From Robiginitomaculum sp. (GTDB lineage Bacteria; Pseudomonadota; Alphaproteobacteria; Caulobacterales; Maricaulaceae), in NCBI GenBank assembly GCA_016765135.1, contig JAESQN010000020.1, positions 25,399 to 89,398 on the forward strand: a stretch of 64,000 nucleotides of DNA, in the 5' to 3' direction. Under the pieces are notes generated by a model that did no database searches, was not told where the DNA came from, and worked only from the letters and a program-made list of their open reading frames with translations. A program made the position numbers and the translations under genes. Shown in pieces: positions 34,046-43,874 of the stretch (position 1 is the first letter of the stretch; each line of letters opens with the position of its first letter).

Positions 34046-35176
34046 GACTTTATGCGGCTTCACGGGCTTATTTGTGCCGTAATAATAGGAGCGGCCGGAT
34101 TGGGTGGTGCCGGATTGGCCCGTATGTGTGCGGGACTGGCTATGCTGGTTATGGGATGTTGTGCCTCTATAGGTCGTTGCTGTGCGGGTTGAATACCTGC
34201 CAGAATTTGAATGTGAAGCTGCACTGTGGGCTTTTCTTGATCCATAAGTGCCGTACTTTGTGGACGCCCCGGACGAGCGCAGGGTTCCGGGTGCGCACAC
34301 GACTTGTCGCCATTCATAGCGCGCAGGCGCAATGAGTGTTTTCTTGTCAATCATGCCGTAAACTGGCGGTATATTGACCATGTGTTCTCGACCTGGCTCG
34401 ACGACGGTTGCGACCGTAATATTACGGTATTTTGCCGGTACAGGGATCTCCCAGACCCCGCCCGGGTCGGCCACAATTTGCTTGCTGACGGAAGTGTATT
34501 TCGCCGGAACATTGATGCGGCGCACCGTACCGGAGGATGTCATGACCCGGCGGTTAAAGCTGACGCTTTCGCCCGGCTCTTCAACCAAGCACCAGATTTC
34601 GCAGGTTTCGCCGCAACTTGTGGCAGAACCTTGAAAAGAACCTTGAAAAGAACCTTGATATCCGCCACTATGACCACGGCTACGGATACGCCCATCCGCG
34701 ACACTGTGTACCTTGTATCCTTGCGCCTCCAAACGGATCGGGTTGCCAAGTTTCCACACCAACCTTGGGGCTGATGTCTGGATGGTCTCTGTGACCATAT
34801 TAAATTGTGGTGGGGTGACGGACAATTTTTCGTATGACGGCCTAACCAATACTTGTTCCCTCACGGTCTCAAACCGGGGTTGGCGCACTTCAAACCGCAC
34901 ACTGGCTTCTTTGACTAAAACCTGTTCCTGACGAGATGCCAAACGGGGCTGGGACACTTCGACTTTGGAATAAGCTTCGGAAACCAGAACCCTATTCTCT
35001 GTCGTGGAATATTGCGCCGGGATTTGCACCCGTCCATAACATTGTCCGACCTGCGGGTTGGACGGCAGTAAATCCGGCTCCCACGCCGCCACTTGCCCGC
35101 TCGCAGACAGCCCCAATGATCCAGCGCCCAGCATCAATATGCTGGCAAAGCTAAGCCGTTTTAATATTGTACCCAT
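34040..35176 (-). CDS. Secreted protein with seven ~23-residue VxxPxxY-type repeats and Ser/Thr/Tyr-rich tail
   Basis: ATG 35176 is chosen because AGAGGTG precedes it and it gives a signal peptide (LSFASILMLGAGSLGLSASG). The mature protein has about seven degenerate repeats in two blocks. The first block begins VQIPAQYSTTENRVLVSEAY, VSQPRLASRQEQVLVKEAS, VRQPRFETVREQVLVRPSY and VTPPQFNMVTETIQTSA. The second block begins INVPAKYTSVSKQIVADPG, IPVPAKYRNITVATVVEPG and VNIPPVYGMIDKKTLIAPA. Between them is a short QGSFQGSFQGS tandem encoded by 12-bp repeats. The C-terminal about 80 residues are Ser/Thr/His/Tyr-rich. Similar repeats occur in some OmpA-type envelope proteins. A surface or envelope role is inferred; the function is unknown. 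Confidence 0.7.
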   Translation of the reverse strand: MGTILKRLSFASILMLGAGSLGLSASGQVAAWEPDLLPSNPQVGQCYGRVQIPAQYSTTENRVLVSEAYSKVEVSQPRLASRQEQVLVKEASVRFEVRQPRFETVREQVLVRPSYEKLSVTPPQFNMVTETIQTSAPRLVWKLGNPIRLEAQGYKVHSVADGRIRSRGHSGGYQGSFQGSFQGSATSCGETCEIWCLVEEPGESVSFNRRVMTSSGTVRRINVPAKYTSVSKQIVADPGGVWEIPVPAKYRNITVATVVEPGREHMVNIPPVYGMIDKKTLIAPARYEWRQVVCAPGTLRSSGASTKYGTYGSRKAHSAASHSNSGRYSTRTATTYRGTTSHNQHSQSRTHTGQSGTTQSGRSYYYGTNKPVKPHKVP

Positions 35177-35306
35177 GTTTGCACCTCTATCAACCAACAC
35201 CTAAACCTCCGTTAACCATAGATAGGTTAACCGTCTCGTCAAATTAAATGTTCAGGCAAGCCAGCTAAACTGTTACAATAATGGACATAATTCCCCGTGG
35301 AGGCGA

Positions 35307-35741
35307 TTATTGGTGTTTGTTTTCTCGTATTTCGCTATATTTTACCACATACCGAGTGAATATAATCCATATGATTACCGCCAGTACCGCGCCCAAAGCG
35401 TTGGCAACACCGTCATATATATCGGCGGATCTGCCCGTATTGATTATGCCTTGCAATATCTCTATACCCGCCCCAAATCCGGCCACACCAAGGCACACTA
35501 ATACTGGACGAATATGGGGCAGTGCAGGCAGTGTGACCACTCCCAACACCAAATACGCAATAACATGGATATATTTATCCACATTGTTGATGCTCAAGCT
35601 TGGCAGAGCCGGGGTCAGGGATTTCACCAAAATAATCGTTGCAAAAGCGATTGCCAACCCGGTAAATGATCGCTGCAAGTCTTGCCCAAATTTCGTATAT
35701 AGCATCAAACTCTCACCGACAAAAGCGTCCTTCAACAACAC
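35307..35741 (-). CDS. VanZ-like membrane protein
   Basis: The 144-residue protein has four helices and the VanZ-like pattern: NNVDKYIHVIAYLVLGVV, then GAGIEILQGI followed by GRSADIYDGVANALGAVLA. In VanZ-like proteins these acidic and histidine residues are conserved. The biological role of most VanZ-like proteins is unknown, although VanZ itself confers low-level teicoplanin resistance. The in-frame ATG 12 codons downstream (MLYTKFGQD) may be the true start. Confidence 0.8.
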   Translation of the reverse strand: MLLKDAFVGESLMLYTKFGQDLQRSFTGLAIAFATIILVKSLTPALPSLSINNVDKYIHVIAYLVLGVVTLPALPHIRPVLVCLGVAGFGAGIEILQGIINTGRSADIYDGVANALGAVLAVIIWIIFTRYVVKYSEIRENKHQ

Positions 35742-35816
35742 CCGTTAATAACAATAGTATATTCAACGTAACTATGGCACATTTATGGCTAAATCATTTA
35801 AAGCAAAGATAAAATT

Positions 35817-36110
35817 ATGCACATTCTTGACCCCAAACAAATTGCAGACGAATTACCGGGCTGGAGCGGGGGTGATGATTTTATCACCAAGGTTTTCCAG
35901 TTTAAAGATTTCGCGAGCGCCTTCGGGTTTATGTCCGAAATCGCAATTGTCGCCGAGGCAATGAACCACCACCCCAGTTGGTATAATGTTTACAACCGGG
36001 TTGATGTGACCTTGACGACCCACGACGCGGGCGGAGTGACGGAAAAAGACGTGACCTTGGCCAGACGCATGCAGCAAGCTGCCGGGCGCATGGAGCCGGC
36101 GGCGGGCTAA
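35817..36110 (+). CDS. phhB: 4a-hydroxytetrahydrobiopterin dehydratase (pterin carbinolamine dehydratase)
   Basis: The 97-residue enzyme recycles the pterin cofactor of aromatic amino acid hydroxylases. The active-site region [20 protein letters not shown] with the paired histidines, and the conserved [15 protein letters not shown], identify it. No phenylalanine hydroxylase gene lies in the window. gluQ begins 3 bp after its stop, so they are probably co-transcribed. Confidence 0.95.
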   Translation: MHILDPKQIADELPGWSGGDDFITKVFQFKDFASAFGFMSEIAIVAEAMNHHPSWYNVYNRVDVTLTTHDAGGVTEKDVTLARRMQQAAGRMEPAAG

Positions 36111-36113
36111 GTT

Positions 36114-36950
36114 TTGGAAACTGTTATCACCAGATTTGCCCCCTCCCCCACTGGCTATTTGCACCTCGGTCATGCTGCCAGTGCAGCCCAGGCGTTTGCA
36201 TTTCCCGCAAAACACGGCGGCACATGCTTGTTGCGTATCGAAGATATAGACACGACCAGATGCAAGCCGGAATATGAGCAAGCCATTTATGAGGATTTAT
36301 CCTGGCTCGGGTTTAGCTGGCCTACGCCCGTGCGCCGCCAAAGCGATCATTTCGCGGATTATGACAAAGTGCTGCAAAATTTACGCACGCAAGACCTGGT
36401 GTACCGCTGCTTCAAAACCCGCAAGGAAGTTTTGGACGACATTGCCCGCGCCCCCCACGAACACGGTGTTGCCTTCATCGGTGCGTCTTTACCAAAAGCG
36501 CAAGAAACGGATCTGCTTGGCCAGGAAAAACCATACGCTTGGCGGCTGTCGCTCGAAATGTGCCGGGAGATACTGGGTAAGAAATTTCAAAACCTGTATT
36601 TTTCCAATAACGGCAAGAAAACCAAAGCCAGGCCAGACATGCTCGGCGATGTGATATTGGCCCGCAAGGATGTCGGCACGAGCTATCATATTGCCTGTTG
36701 CCATGATGATGCTGTGCAGGGCGTTACCGATATTATACGCGGGGTGGATTTGCTGGAGACCACCACTATCCACCGCTTGCTCCAGGAAATCATGGGCTGG
36801 CCCGTCCCCCATTACCAACACCACGAATTACTAGTGGACGCAAACGGCAAACGTTTCGCCAAACGCGATCAAGCAAAGACTTTGCGCGCAATGCGGCAAT
36901 CAGGCGCAGAGCCTGAGAATATTCTGGCGCTTTGCGGGCCGTTGGGATAA
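36114..36950 (+). CDS. gluQ: Glutamyl-Q tRNA(Asp) synthetase (GluRS-like)
   Basis: This stand-alone catalytic core of GluRS charges glutamate onto queuosine 34 of tRNA(Asp). The 278 residues lack the anticodon-binding domain, as expected. The start is a TTG, giving ETVITRFAPSPTGYLHLGH, with the HIGH motif as HLGH. The KMSKS equivalent is KRFAKRDQAKTL. The zinc-binding cysteine set seen in many GluQRS proteins is reduced to a single cysteine (YRCFKTRKEV), so this copy probably binds no zinc. It lies between phhB and the Rieske oxygenase with tiny gaps. Confidence 0.92.
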   Translation: METVITRFAPSPTGYLHLGHAASAAQAFAFPAKHGGTCLLRIEDIDTTRCKPEYEQAIYEDLSWLGFSWPTPVRRQSDHFADYDKVLQNLRTQDLVYRCFKTRKEVLDDIARAPHEHGVAFIGASLPKAQETDLLGQEKPYAWRLSLEMCREILGKKFQNLYFSNNGKKTKARPDMLGDVILARKDVGTSYHIACCHDDAVQGVTDIIRGVDLLETTTIHRLLQEIMGWPVPHYQHHELLVDANGKRFAKRDQAKTLRAMRQSGAEPENILALCGPLG

Positions 36951-36958
36951 GAGCGGTT

Positions 36959-38008
36959 ATGGCTCAAGCACTGACATTCGTGGAAGACATCTGGTATTTC
37001 GCCGGGCTTGCGTCTGAATTAAAGCGTGGGCAAATGGCTCACAAAACTATAGCCGGACATCCCATAGTCGTGGGGCGCAGTCAGAGCGGCAAAATTTTTG
37101 CCCTGCGCGATATTTGCCCCCACCGCGCCGCGCCGTTTTCTGCGGGCAAAGTCATGGACGACGATACGGTCGAATGCCCCTATCATGGTTGGCGTTTTGG
37201 TTTGGACGACGGCCAGTGCACCCATATCCCGGCCATATGCAAAGGCCAAAAAGACCCGTCCGGCGGCATCAAAGTCCGTAACTACCCTGTGCGCGAAAAC
37301 GGGCAATTGATCTGGGCTTATATTGCGGCTGATCCCAAATTTAAAGGGGATCCAGAAATAGCCCCGCCGCAATTTGCCCGCACAGACCGCAAGGCGGTGT
37401 TTGTCGAGCGGCTCAAGCTTAACTGCCATGTTGACCATGCGGTTATCGGTCTGATGGACCCGGCTCATGTTTCGTTCCTGCACCGGCAATGGTGGTGGCG
37501 CAGCGGCGCCAGCATGCACGAAAAAGAAAAACGGTTCGAGCCGCGAGAACGCGGCTTTGCTATGGCTGCCCACACGCCGTCGTCCAATTCCTTTGGTTAT
37601 AAAATCTTGGGCGGCAAACCGATCACAGAAATCGCATTTCGCCTGCCCGGTGTGCGCACAGAGGAGATTACGGTTGGTGATAAAGGCATTTTATCGTTCA
37701 CCGCCGTTGTCCCTATCGACGAAAACAACACGGAAATTATCTCGGTGTTTTTCTCGGATATGGCGATAGTTAAACTCCTGAAACCAATCTTGAAAAAAGG
37801 CGCAAGCATTTTCCTAAACCAGGACGGCGACATCATAAAACTACAAGCCGAATGCCTAAAACACGACCCGCGCTTAATGCTCATCGACGACGCAGATAGA
37901 CAAGCGAAATGGTATTACGCGATCAAAAAAGAATGGGCCAAATCGCGAGCGGAGGGCCGGGCGTTCGTTAATCCGGTGAAGCCGACGACGCTTAGGTGGC
38001 GGTCTTAG
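36959..38008 (+). CDS. Rieske non-haem iron oxygenase, alpha-subunit type
   Basis: ATG 36959, 8 bp after the gluQ stop, is preferred over an overlapping upstream start. The 349-residue protein has a Rieske [2Fe-2S] domain (CPHRAAPFSAGKV ... CPYHGWRFGLDDG) and a catalytic domain with the mononuclear iron ligand region NCHVDHAVIGLMDPAHVSFL. It resembles single-component oxygenases of the VanA/pheophorbide oxygenase type that work with a separate reductase. The substrate is unknown. The operon context (phhB, gluQ) gives no clear clue. Confidence 0.88.
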   Translation: MAQALTFVEDIWYFAGLASELKRGQMAHKTIAGHPIVVGRSQSGKIFALRDICPHRAAPFSAGKVMDDDTVECPYHGWRFGLDDGQCTHIPAICKGQKDPSGGIKVRNYPVRENGQLIWAYIAADPKFKGDPEIAPPQFARTDRKAVFVERLKLNCHVDHAVIGLMDPAHVSFLHRQWWWRSGASMHEKEKRFEPRERGFAMAAHTPSSNSFGYKILGGKPITEIAFRLPGVRTEEITVGDKGILSFTAVVPIDENNTEIISVFFSDMAIVKLLKPILKKGASIFLNQDGDIIKLQAECLKHDPRLMLIDDADRQAKWYYAIKKEWAKSRAEGRAFVNPVKPTTLRWRS

Positions 38009-38249
38009 GAGGGGCAGTTAATAATGATAACGGCACTGAATAATTATCAATTGTAAGAGTTTCGACTTGATCTGATACTTAAAGTACCCGAAGATTTCCG
38101 TTCGCTCGCCGTAATTGACGTAGCACCAAGAACGGAAATGAAAATTTGGGAAATTACTGCAATTTTTTGGGACAAGCATGGAACTCGGATTTCCAACTTA
38201 ACCTAGAAATATATCCGCACGAAATACCTTTGTACCTATTCACTATTCT
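38009..38249. other. Intergenic gap without recognisable features
   Basis: These 241 bp separate the convergent Rieske oxygenase and rpoD genes. Composition is AT-rich. I see no terminator with a GC-rich stem, no repeat shared with other parts of the window and no credible short gene. Confidence 0.4.
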
Positions 38250-40331
38250 CTACTGGTTCAAAAAGCTCCTAAGCTTCCGTGACCGACTAGGATGCTTCAA
38301 CTTCCGCAATGCCTTCGCTTCAATCTGTCTAATCCGCTCGCGTGTCACACTGAACTGCTGCCCGACTTCTTCGAGCGTATGGTCGGTGTTCATACCTATA
38401 CCGAAACGCATTCTTAGGACGCGTTCTTCTCGGGGTGTTAGGCTTGCTAGTACCCTTGTTGTGGTTTCGCGCAGGTTTGCTTGAATGGCGGCGTCGATGG
38501 GGAGGATGGCGCTGCTGTCTTCGATAAAATCACCAAGCTGGCTGTCTTCCTCGTCGCCGATTGGCGTTTCCAAAGATATAGGCTCTTTGGCGATTTTCAT
38601 GACTTTGCGCACTTTATCGAGGGGCATGGCCAGTTTCTTGGCCAATTCTTCGGGCGTTGGCTCGCGGCCAATTTCGTGCAGAATCTGACGGCTGGTGCGC
38701 ACGATTTTGTTGATGGTCTCGATCATATGTACCGGAATACGGATGGTGCGGGCCTGATCTGCGATAGAGCGGGTGATGGCCTGGCGGATCCACCATGTGG
38801 CATAGGTGGAAAATTTATAGCCGCGTCTATATTCAAATTTATCCACGGCTTTCATCAAACCGATATTGCCCTCCTGGATGAGGTCAAGAAATTGCAGGCC
38901 GCGATTTGTATATTTCTTGGCGATGGAAATAACCAGCCGCAGATTAGCCTCGACCATTTCTTTCTTGGCCTGAGCGGCTTCGCGCTCGCCTTTTTGCACG
39001 GTCTGGACAATGCGGCGAAATTCGTCAACCGGCACACCGGTTTCCTGGGCTTGTTCAGCGATTTCGGCGCGTAATTTCTCGATGGTGCGGTTTTCGCGCC
39101 CGATAAATCTGTCCCAGGCTTCGGATTTCCCGCGCAGTTCCTCAACCCATTCAGGGTTAAGTTCACTGCCCAGATAACAAGCGAGAAAGTCCTGACGCGG
39201 CACACCATTACCGTCGGCGAGGCGCATCAATTTACCCTCAAGCCCGATCAGGCGCTTGTTAATAGCATAAAGCTGCTCGACCAAAGCTTCAATCCGGGCA
39301 TTGTTTAGCTGTAGGGATTTAAGCTCTTTGATGATGATGGTTTGCAATTCGGCATATTGTTCCGCTTGCGGTTTGCGCAAAGCTTTGCCCTTGAGCCGGG
39401 CCCGGATATGCATGTCCTGCAATTGTTGGAAGCGAGCGAAATCACGGCCAATATTGTTGAGGATTTCGAAAATACCGTCGCGCAATTCCGCTTCCATTGC
39501 GGCCATTGACAGATTGATTTTTTCGTCTTCTTCTTCTTCTTCGTCGTCCTCAAGGGTTTTTTCGCCCTCCGCATGGGTCGCTTTCTTCAAGACCGGCCCA
39601 TGCTTTGGCTTTTCGATTTTCTCGCCCTTTTCAGGCTCGATCTCACCGCGTTCAATTTTCTCGCGGCGGACGGCTGCATCCGAGCGGTCTTCTTGAATAT
39701 TGCCGATGGACAAATTATAAGTGCCGTCCAGATCAATAATATCGCGCAGTAAAATGCGCTCTTCTTCAAGTTCCTCGCGCCACACCATAATGGCTTCAAA
39801 GGTCAGCGCACTTTCGCACAGGCCTTTGATCATGGTATCGCGACCAGCCTCAATGCGCTTGGCGATGGCAATTTCGCCCTCGCGGGACAATAGCTCGACC
39901 GTACCCATTTCGCGCAAATACATGCGCACCGGATCATCGGTGCGGTCATGGGCTGGTTTTGAATTTCCGCCTTTGACCACACGGCTATCAGCTTTGGTCA
40001 AGGTGTTGGCTGAAGTGTCGCCTTGATCTTTGTCGTCGACCACGGAAATACCTAGCTCAGACAACTCCGATAAAGTAACCTCAATCTGGTCCGGGGTAAT
40101 TTCGTCAGCGTTCAGATGCTTGTTCAATTCCGATGTTGCCAGCAAGCCACTTTTCTTGGCCACGGCAATCATGCGCTTGACCTCGACATTGTCCATGTCA
40201 AGCATTGTTGTTTTCGGAGCCGCTGCAACGTCCTGAGCAGGGCTATCAATCGCTTCTTCGGTCTTTGTGGCTTTAGCCTTTGCGGCTTTTGCCTTGGTGG
40301 TTTTCGCTTTAGATGTGGCCGCCTTTGCCAT
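38250..40331 (-). CDS. rpoD: Primary sigma factor RpoD (sigma-70)
   Basis: The main sigma factor directs RNA polymerase to housekeeping promoters. The 693 residues carry all regions: a Lys/Ala-rich N-terminal extension, region 1.1, region 1.2 ([20 protein letters not shown]), a large non-conserved acidic segment ([14 protein letters not shown]), and region 2 ([37 protein letters not shown]). Region 4 has the helix-turn-helix [20 protein letters not shown]. dnaG lies upstream on the same strand, in the usual macromolecular-synthesis order. Confidence 0.98.
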   Translation of the reverse strand: MAKAATSKAKTTKAKAAKAKATKTEEAIDSPAQDVAAAPKTTMLDMDNVEVKRMIAVAKKSGLLATSELNKHLNADEITPDQIEVTLSELSELGISVVDDKDQGDTSANTLTKADSRVVKGGNSKPAHDRTDDPVRMYLREMGTVELLSREGEIAIAKRIEAGRDTMIKGLCESALTFEAIMVWREELEEERILLRDIIDLDGTYNLSIGNIQEDRSDAAVRREKIERGEIEPEKGEKIEKPKHGPVLKKATHAEGEKTLEDDEEEEEDEKINLSMAAMEAELRDGIFEILNNIGRDFARFQQLQDMHIRARLKGKALRKPQAEQYAELQTIIIKELKSLQLNNARIEALVEQLYAINKRLIGLEGKLMRLADGNGVPRQDFLACYLGSELNPEWVEELRGKSEAWDRFIGRENRTIEKLRAEIAEQAQETGVPVDEFRRIVQTVQKGEREAAQAKKEMVEANLRLVISIAKKYTNRGLQFLDLIQEGNIGLMKAVDKFEYRRGYKFSTYATWWIRQAITRSIADQARTIRIPVHMIETINKIVRTSRQILHEIGREPTPEELAKKLAMPLDKVRKVMKIAKEPISLETPIGDEEDSQLGDFIEDSSAILPIDAAIQANLRETTTRVLASLTPREERVLRMRFGIGMNTDHTLEEVGQQFSVTRERIRQIEAKALRKLKHPSRSRKLRSFLNQ

Positions 40332-40481
40332 ATATTTCTCCAGTTCTTGGCTCTAAACGCCAAACAAGCCCGTACCCGCCCGAGGGGGCAGGTGGAGCCT
40401 TATTTTATGCCTGCAATTATGCCGACTATGTCCAATCCGCGTTCGTCGCACCTGCCTTATGACCTATAGTGGTCTATGGCC

Positions 40482-42311
40482 TTAGGGTGATTTTTCTGGC
40501 CCCAAAGCCCGCGCCAAACGCTGTAATGCGTCTCTTTTATCCGAACGAATGGTGTCTGCCAAACGTCCGCGTGTCTCGTCTCTGGCCCCGTGGGCATCCT
40601 CGCGCCCCATCAGTTTTCGGGCCTCTGCCAACCATTTTACCGTGCGGTCTGTTAACGCCGCGTCAACGCCGCCCATGGCTGCAATGATTAAATTGCGCTC
40701 TCGGACGAATGGTTTTATGGTATTTGCCAGTCCAGCCTCCTCTATATGGGCAATGAGCGCACGCTTATCAACCGCTATTGTGTCCTGCCAATAGCTTAAA
40801 AGTGCATTTTGCAGGTTTTCACACCCCGGCGAGATGAATTTCAGGCCAAATAATGTCTGATCAACGCTTTCCAGCAATTCCGGCCATTCCAACACCGCGC
40901 CAATAACCCGCCGTTCCCGGGCCATTTGCTGAGCTTCGGGCTGCATTTTCTGCTCCTGGGACTTGCTCGGCTTTTGCTTACCCCCCCATTTTTTATCGTA
41001 CCCGCCCGGCGTCCATTTGGGCCGTCCAAATTCTTTGTCAAAACGGCCCAGAAGCGCAGTCTTGTATTGGTCGCGCACGCCTTCGTCGCTGATTTCGCGC
41101 AGGGCAGTAAATATCCGGTTCTTTAACCCCGCCTTGGCTTCGGGGGTATCCAGATGTTCTTTCTCGATCTCGCGCCGCCACAACATATCCACCAGGGGTA
41201 TGGATTTTTCCAAGACGCGCTTCATGGCGTCCGGGCCTTTATCACGGATTAAATCGTCCGGATCTTGCCCGTCCGACAACAGCGCAAAGCGCAAAGTCTG
41301 CCCCGGTCGCACCAAAGGCAAAGCCCGCTCGACCGAGCGAAATGCGGCCCGCAAGCCCGCTTTATCACCGTCAAAGCACAAAATCGGCTCTGGCCCGGCC
41401 CGCCACAACAAGGCCAATTGGTCTTCGGTCAATGCCGTGCCGAGGGGCGCACAAGCATGGTTAAACCCGGCCCGCGCCAACGCGATGACGTCCATATACC
41501 CTTCCGCAACAATCAAGCCGCGTGCGCCATTGCCCGGCGTGTGCAGGGCTTTGCGGGCATTAGGATAGCGGTACAGAATTTGGCTTTTGTGGAACACACT
41601 GGTTTCAGGAGAGTTGAGATATTTGGCTTTTGCCCCCGCCTCCATAGCCCGCCCGCCAAAAGCAATCAGCCGCCCACGGGCATCAGTGATCGGGAACATG
41701 ATGCGGTTGCGAAAGCGATCCCAAGGTCTTTTATTTTCGCGTTCGTCGTCCGGGCGAATGACCAACCCGGCTTCCACCATGCGGTCTATGCTAGCCCCGG
41801 CCTGGCTCAATTCGTCCACCAGCGCCGTGAAGCTATCAGGCGCAAAACCGATACCGAAACGCGTGCAGTCTTCCCCCGTCAGCCCGCGTCCTTTTAAATA
41901 GGCCCGTGCGTCCCCGCCCATATCCCGGCGCAAGCATTTTTCGAAAAACACCTGGGCTTGTTCAATAATGCTGATGGTTTTTTTGTTGGACGCGGCGCGG
42001 GCTTCGGCCTTCGGGTCGGCGGCGGGCAATTCCATCCCGGCCTGTATAGCCAACCGCTCCACGGCTTCGGGGAAACTAAGTCCTTCGACCTCCATCAAAA
42101 ACGAGATAATATCCCCGTGCTTGCCCGAGGAAAAACAATGATAAAACCCTTTTTCGTCATTAACAAAAAACGATGCAGTTTTCTCATTACTAAACGGCGA
42201 CAAAGCCGCAAATTCCCGCCCCTGACGTTTCAATTTGACATGCTTGCCAATCACATCCGAAGGCCGGAGGCGCGCTTTAAGTTCATCAATAAAATGTTCG
42301 CCAAACTGCAT
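40482..42311 (-). CDS. dnaG: DNA primase DnaG with degenerate zinc-binding site
   Basis: Primase makes RNA primers for replication and works with DnaB. The Toprim core is intact (VAEGYMDVIALARAG, LCFDGDKAGLRAA). The N-terminal zinc-ribbon fold is recognisable, but three of four ligands are replaced: the usual C, H, C, C set is Ser38, Ser41, Cys59 and Ser62 (ALSPFSNEKTASFF; FYHCFSSGKHGDI). I recall similar changes in other alphaproteobacterial primases, so this is probably a lineage trait. The C-terminal DnaB-interacting region is divergent. The 609 residues are normal length. Confidence 0.96.
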   Translation of the reverse strand: MQFGEHFIDELKARLRPSDVIGKHVKLKRQGREFAALSPFSNEKTASFFVNDEKGFYHCFSSGKHGDIISFLMEVEGLSFPEAVERLAIQAGMELPAADPKAEARAASNKKTISIIEQAQVFFEKCLRRDMGGDARAYLKGRGLTGEDCTRFGIGFAPDSFTALVDELSQAGASIDRMVEAGLVIRPDDERENKRPWDRFRNRIMFPITDARGRLIAFGGRAMEAGAKAKYLNSPETSVFHKSQILYRYPNARKALHTPGNGARGLIVAEGYMDVIALARAGFNHACAPLGTALTEDQLALLWRAGPEPILCFDGDKAGLRAAFRSVERALPLVRPGQTLRFALLSDGQDPDDLIRDKGPDAMKRVLEKSIPLVDMLWRREIEKEHLDTPEAKAGLKNRIFTALREISDEGVRDQYKTALLGRFDKEFGRPKWTPGGYDKKWGGKQKPSKSQEQKMQPEAQQMARERRVIGAVLEWPELLESVDQTLFGLKFISPGCENLQNALLSYWQDTIAVDKRALIAHIEEAGLANTIKPFVRERNLIIAAMGGVDAALTDRTVKWLAEARKLMGREDAHGARDETRGRLADTIRSDKRDALQRLARALGPEKSP

Positions 42312-42347
42312 GGGGATTATGTAGGGGGTTTGGGAAGGAATTGCCAG

Positions 42348-42386
42348 AGGGATGTTTATGAGGGATGTTTATGAGGGATGTTTACC
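42348..42386 (+). repeat. 13-bp tandem repeat at a translation start
   Basis: AGGGATGTTTATG is repeated three times in tandem (the third copy ends TACC). Each unit contains a GAGGG Shine-Dalgarno-like block and ATG triplets. Because 13 is not a multiple of 3, loss or gain of one unit changes which start follows which ribosome site. Confidence 0.85.
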
Positions 42387-42931
42387 GCTTGGCGGGCAAA
42401 CCCCTGAACCAAGAGCTAGAACTCACCATCATCAATCTCGACCCCAAAAAATACTGGGAAAAAGGTGCAGGTGTAACCAATGCCAGGATTAGAGAGTTGA
42501 TTGATCTGCATGAGCCGCCGGAGAAGAAACAAGATGTTTCCACGGTTGTAAACAAGCCAATGCCCTATGGAAAATCGGATTTTGTTGAAGTTATTAAGCA
42601 CTTAGAACACTATAAATCGGCAGACATTTGGCAACAAGGCGATAATCAGGAGCCAATCAATATAAGCGAGCAAGAACTAGAAATTATAAAACACTCCCTC
42701 GCCATCGCCTCCACCACCAGTGAAATACCAAATTGGTCAAGCTGGATGGTCACGCAGTTAAGGGGTGTATTGGCCGTTATGGAAGCGTTCACGCCAATCA
42801 TCAAGAAACTAACCGGGCCATTGCCCAAGCTTTGGAACGGCGCTCTCAAGAAACTGCAAAAAGCTTTAGCGGGCATGGAAATGGAAGAAGCAAAAAAACC
42901 GAAGACGAATAACGCAGACCAAAACGAATAA
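42371..42931 (+). CDS. Hypothetical protein, 186 residues
   Basis: ATG 42371 is chosen because GAGGG lies 6 bases upstream; ATG 42365 directly abuts that block. The protein is hydrophilic, with a helical C-terminal half: SWMVTQLRGVLAVMEAFTPI, then KKLTGPLPKLWNGALKKLQK, which looks amphipathic. The end is a charged tail (EEAKKPKTNNADQNE). I do not recognise the family. It is divergent from dnaG, followed by a MITE-like repeat, and its start lies inside a 13-bp tandem repeat, so it may be an accessory gene. Confidence 0.5.
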   Translation: MRDVYRLAGKPLNQELELTIINLDPKKYWEKGAGVTNARIRELIDLHEPPEKKQDVSTVVNKPMPYGKSDFVEVIKHLEHYKSADIWQQGDNQEPINISEQELEIIKHSLAIASTTSEIPNWSSWMVTQLRGVLAVMEAFTPIIKKLTGPLPKLWNGALKKLQKALAGMEMEEAKKPKTNNADQNE

Positions 42932-42938
42932 CCCAATT

Positions 42939-43114
42939 TTTCCTTCCTCCATTTTTCATGGGGGAAGTACCCCGCAGGGGGGATGGGGGCCGCCGCTCTT
43001 GCGGCGCTACGGTGGTATGGTTTAATCCGAAAGCTCAGTTGCGCACCAAGGGGTGCGCGCCCCCATCGAGCGCTAAGAAGCGCCCACTTCCCCCGTGAAA
43101 ACGGAGGAAGGAAA
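42939..43114. repeat. MITE-like element, copy 1 (TTTCCTTCC...GGAAGGAAA)
   Basis: The terminal inverted repeats are about 29 bp (left end TTTCCTTCCTCCATTTTTCA plus TGGGGGAAGT; right end its near-complement). Internal hairpins GCCGCCGCTC/GCGGCG and GCGCACC/GGGTGCGC are present. The first 50 bases match the element at 63826-64000 closely. It fills the gap between the hypothetical gene and gpmA. Confidence 0.85.
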
Positions 43115-43134
43115 GAAAGAACGAATACTACTCC

Positions 43135-43863
43135 TTACCCGCCAAAAGGCGGTAGCGGTTTGGCGCGGCTGTTGTCCAGATACCGCGCTGCTTTCACATT
43201 GAGCGTACCAGCTTCCAGTTCGATCAAGAGCGGGTTGCCGGTGGGGACTTCGTAGCTCGGGATGTCGGCATCCGGGACGTTGAACAGTTCTTTGAGAAGA
43301 GCGCGCAAGCTGTTTCCGTGGGCCGAGATTAGCAGGGTTTTGCCTGCTTTGATTTTGGGGGCGATTTCGGCGTTGAAGTAGGGCAACACCCGCTCCAGAG
43401 TCAGTTTGAGGCTCTCCCCACCGGGCAATATGGCTGGATCAATACCTGCGTAGCGCGGATCATTGGCCGGGTGATACTTATGTTCCGGCGTGACTAACGG
43501 CGGCGGTACATCATAGCTGCGCCGCCAGATATGCACCTGTTCGTCGCCGTGCTTGTCGCGCATTTCTTGTTTGTTGAGACTGGTCAACCCGCCGTAATGG
43601 CGCTCGTTGAGACGCCAATCCTTGGTCACGGGAATATAGCATTGGTCTAACCCGCGCAGGGAAATCCACAAAGTTCGGATAGCGCGGGTTAGATAGGAGG
43701 TATAGGCTTCGTCGAACCGCAAGCCTTCTTGTGCCAAGAGCTTGCCGCCAAGCTTTGCTTCGCGTTTACCCTTTTTGGTCAGGTCAACATCGACCCAACC
43801 CGTAAAGCGGTTTTGCAAATTCCATTCGCTTTGGCCGTGGCGCACCAATACCAGTTTCGTCAT
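43135..43863 (-). CDS. gpmA: 2,3-bisphosphoglycerate-dependent phosphoglycerate mutase
   Basis: The enzyme interconverts 3- and 2-phosphoglycerate in glycolysis and gluconeogenesis. The phosphohistidine motif [18 protein letters not shown], the [14 protein letters not shown] segment and the second histidine in [16 protein letters not shown] are all present. The 242 residues are full length for the dPGM type. Confidence 0.97.
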   Translation of the reverse strand: MTKLVLVRHGQSEWNLQNRFTGWVDVDLTKKGKREAKLGGKLLAQEGLRFDEAYTSYLTRAIRTLWISLRGLDQCYIPVTKDWRLNERHYGGLTSLNKQEMRDKHGDEQVHIWRRSYDVPPPLVTPEHKYHPANDPRYAGIDPAILPGGESLKLTLERVLPYFNAEIAPKIKAGKTLLISAHGNSLRALLKELFNVPDADIPSYEVPTGNPLLIELEAGTLNVKAARYLDNSRAKPLPPFGG

Positions 43864-43874
43864 ATTATTGCACT

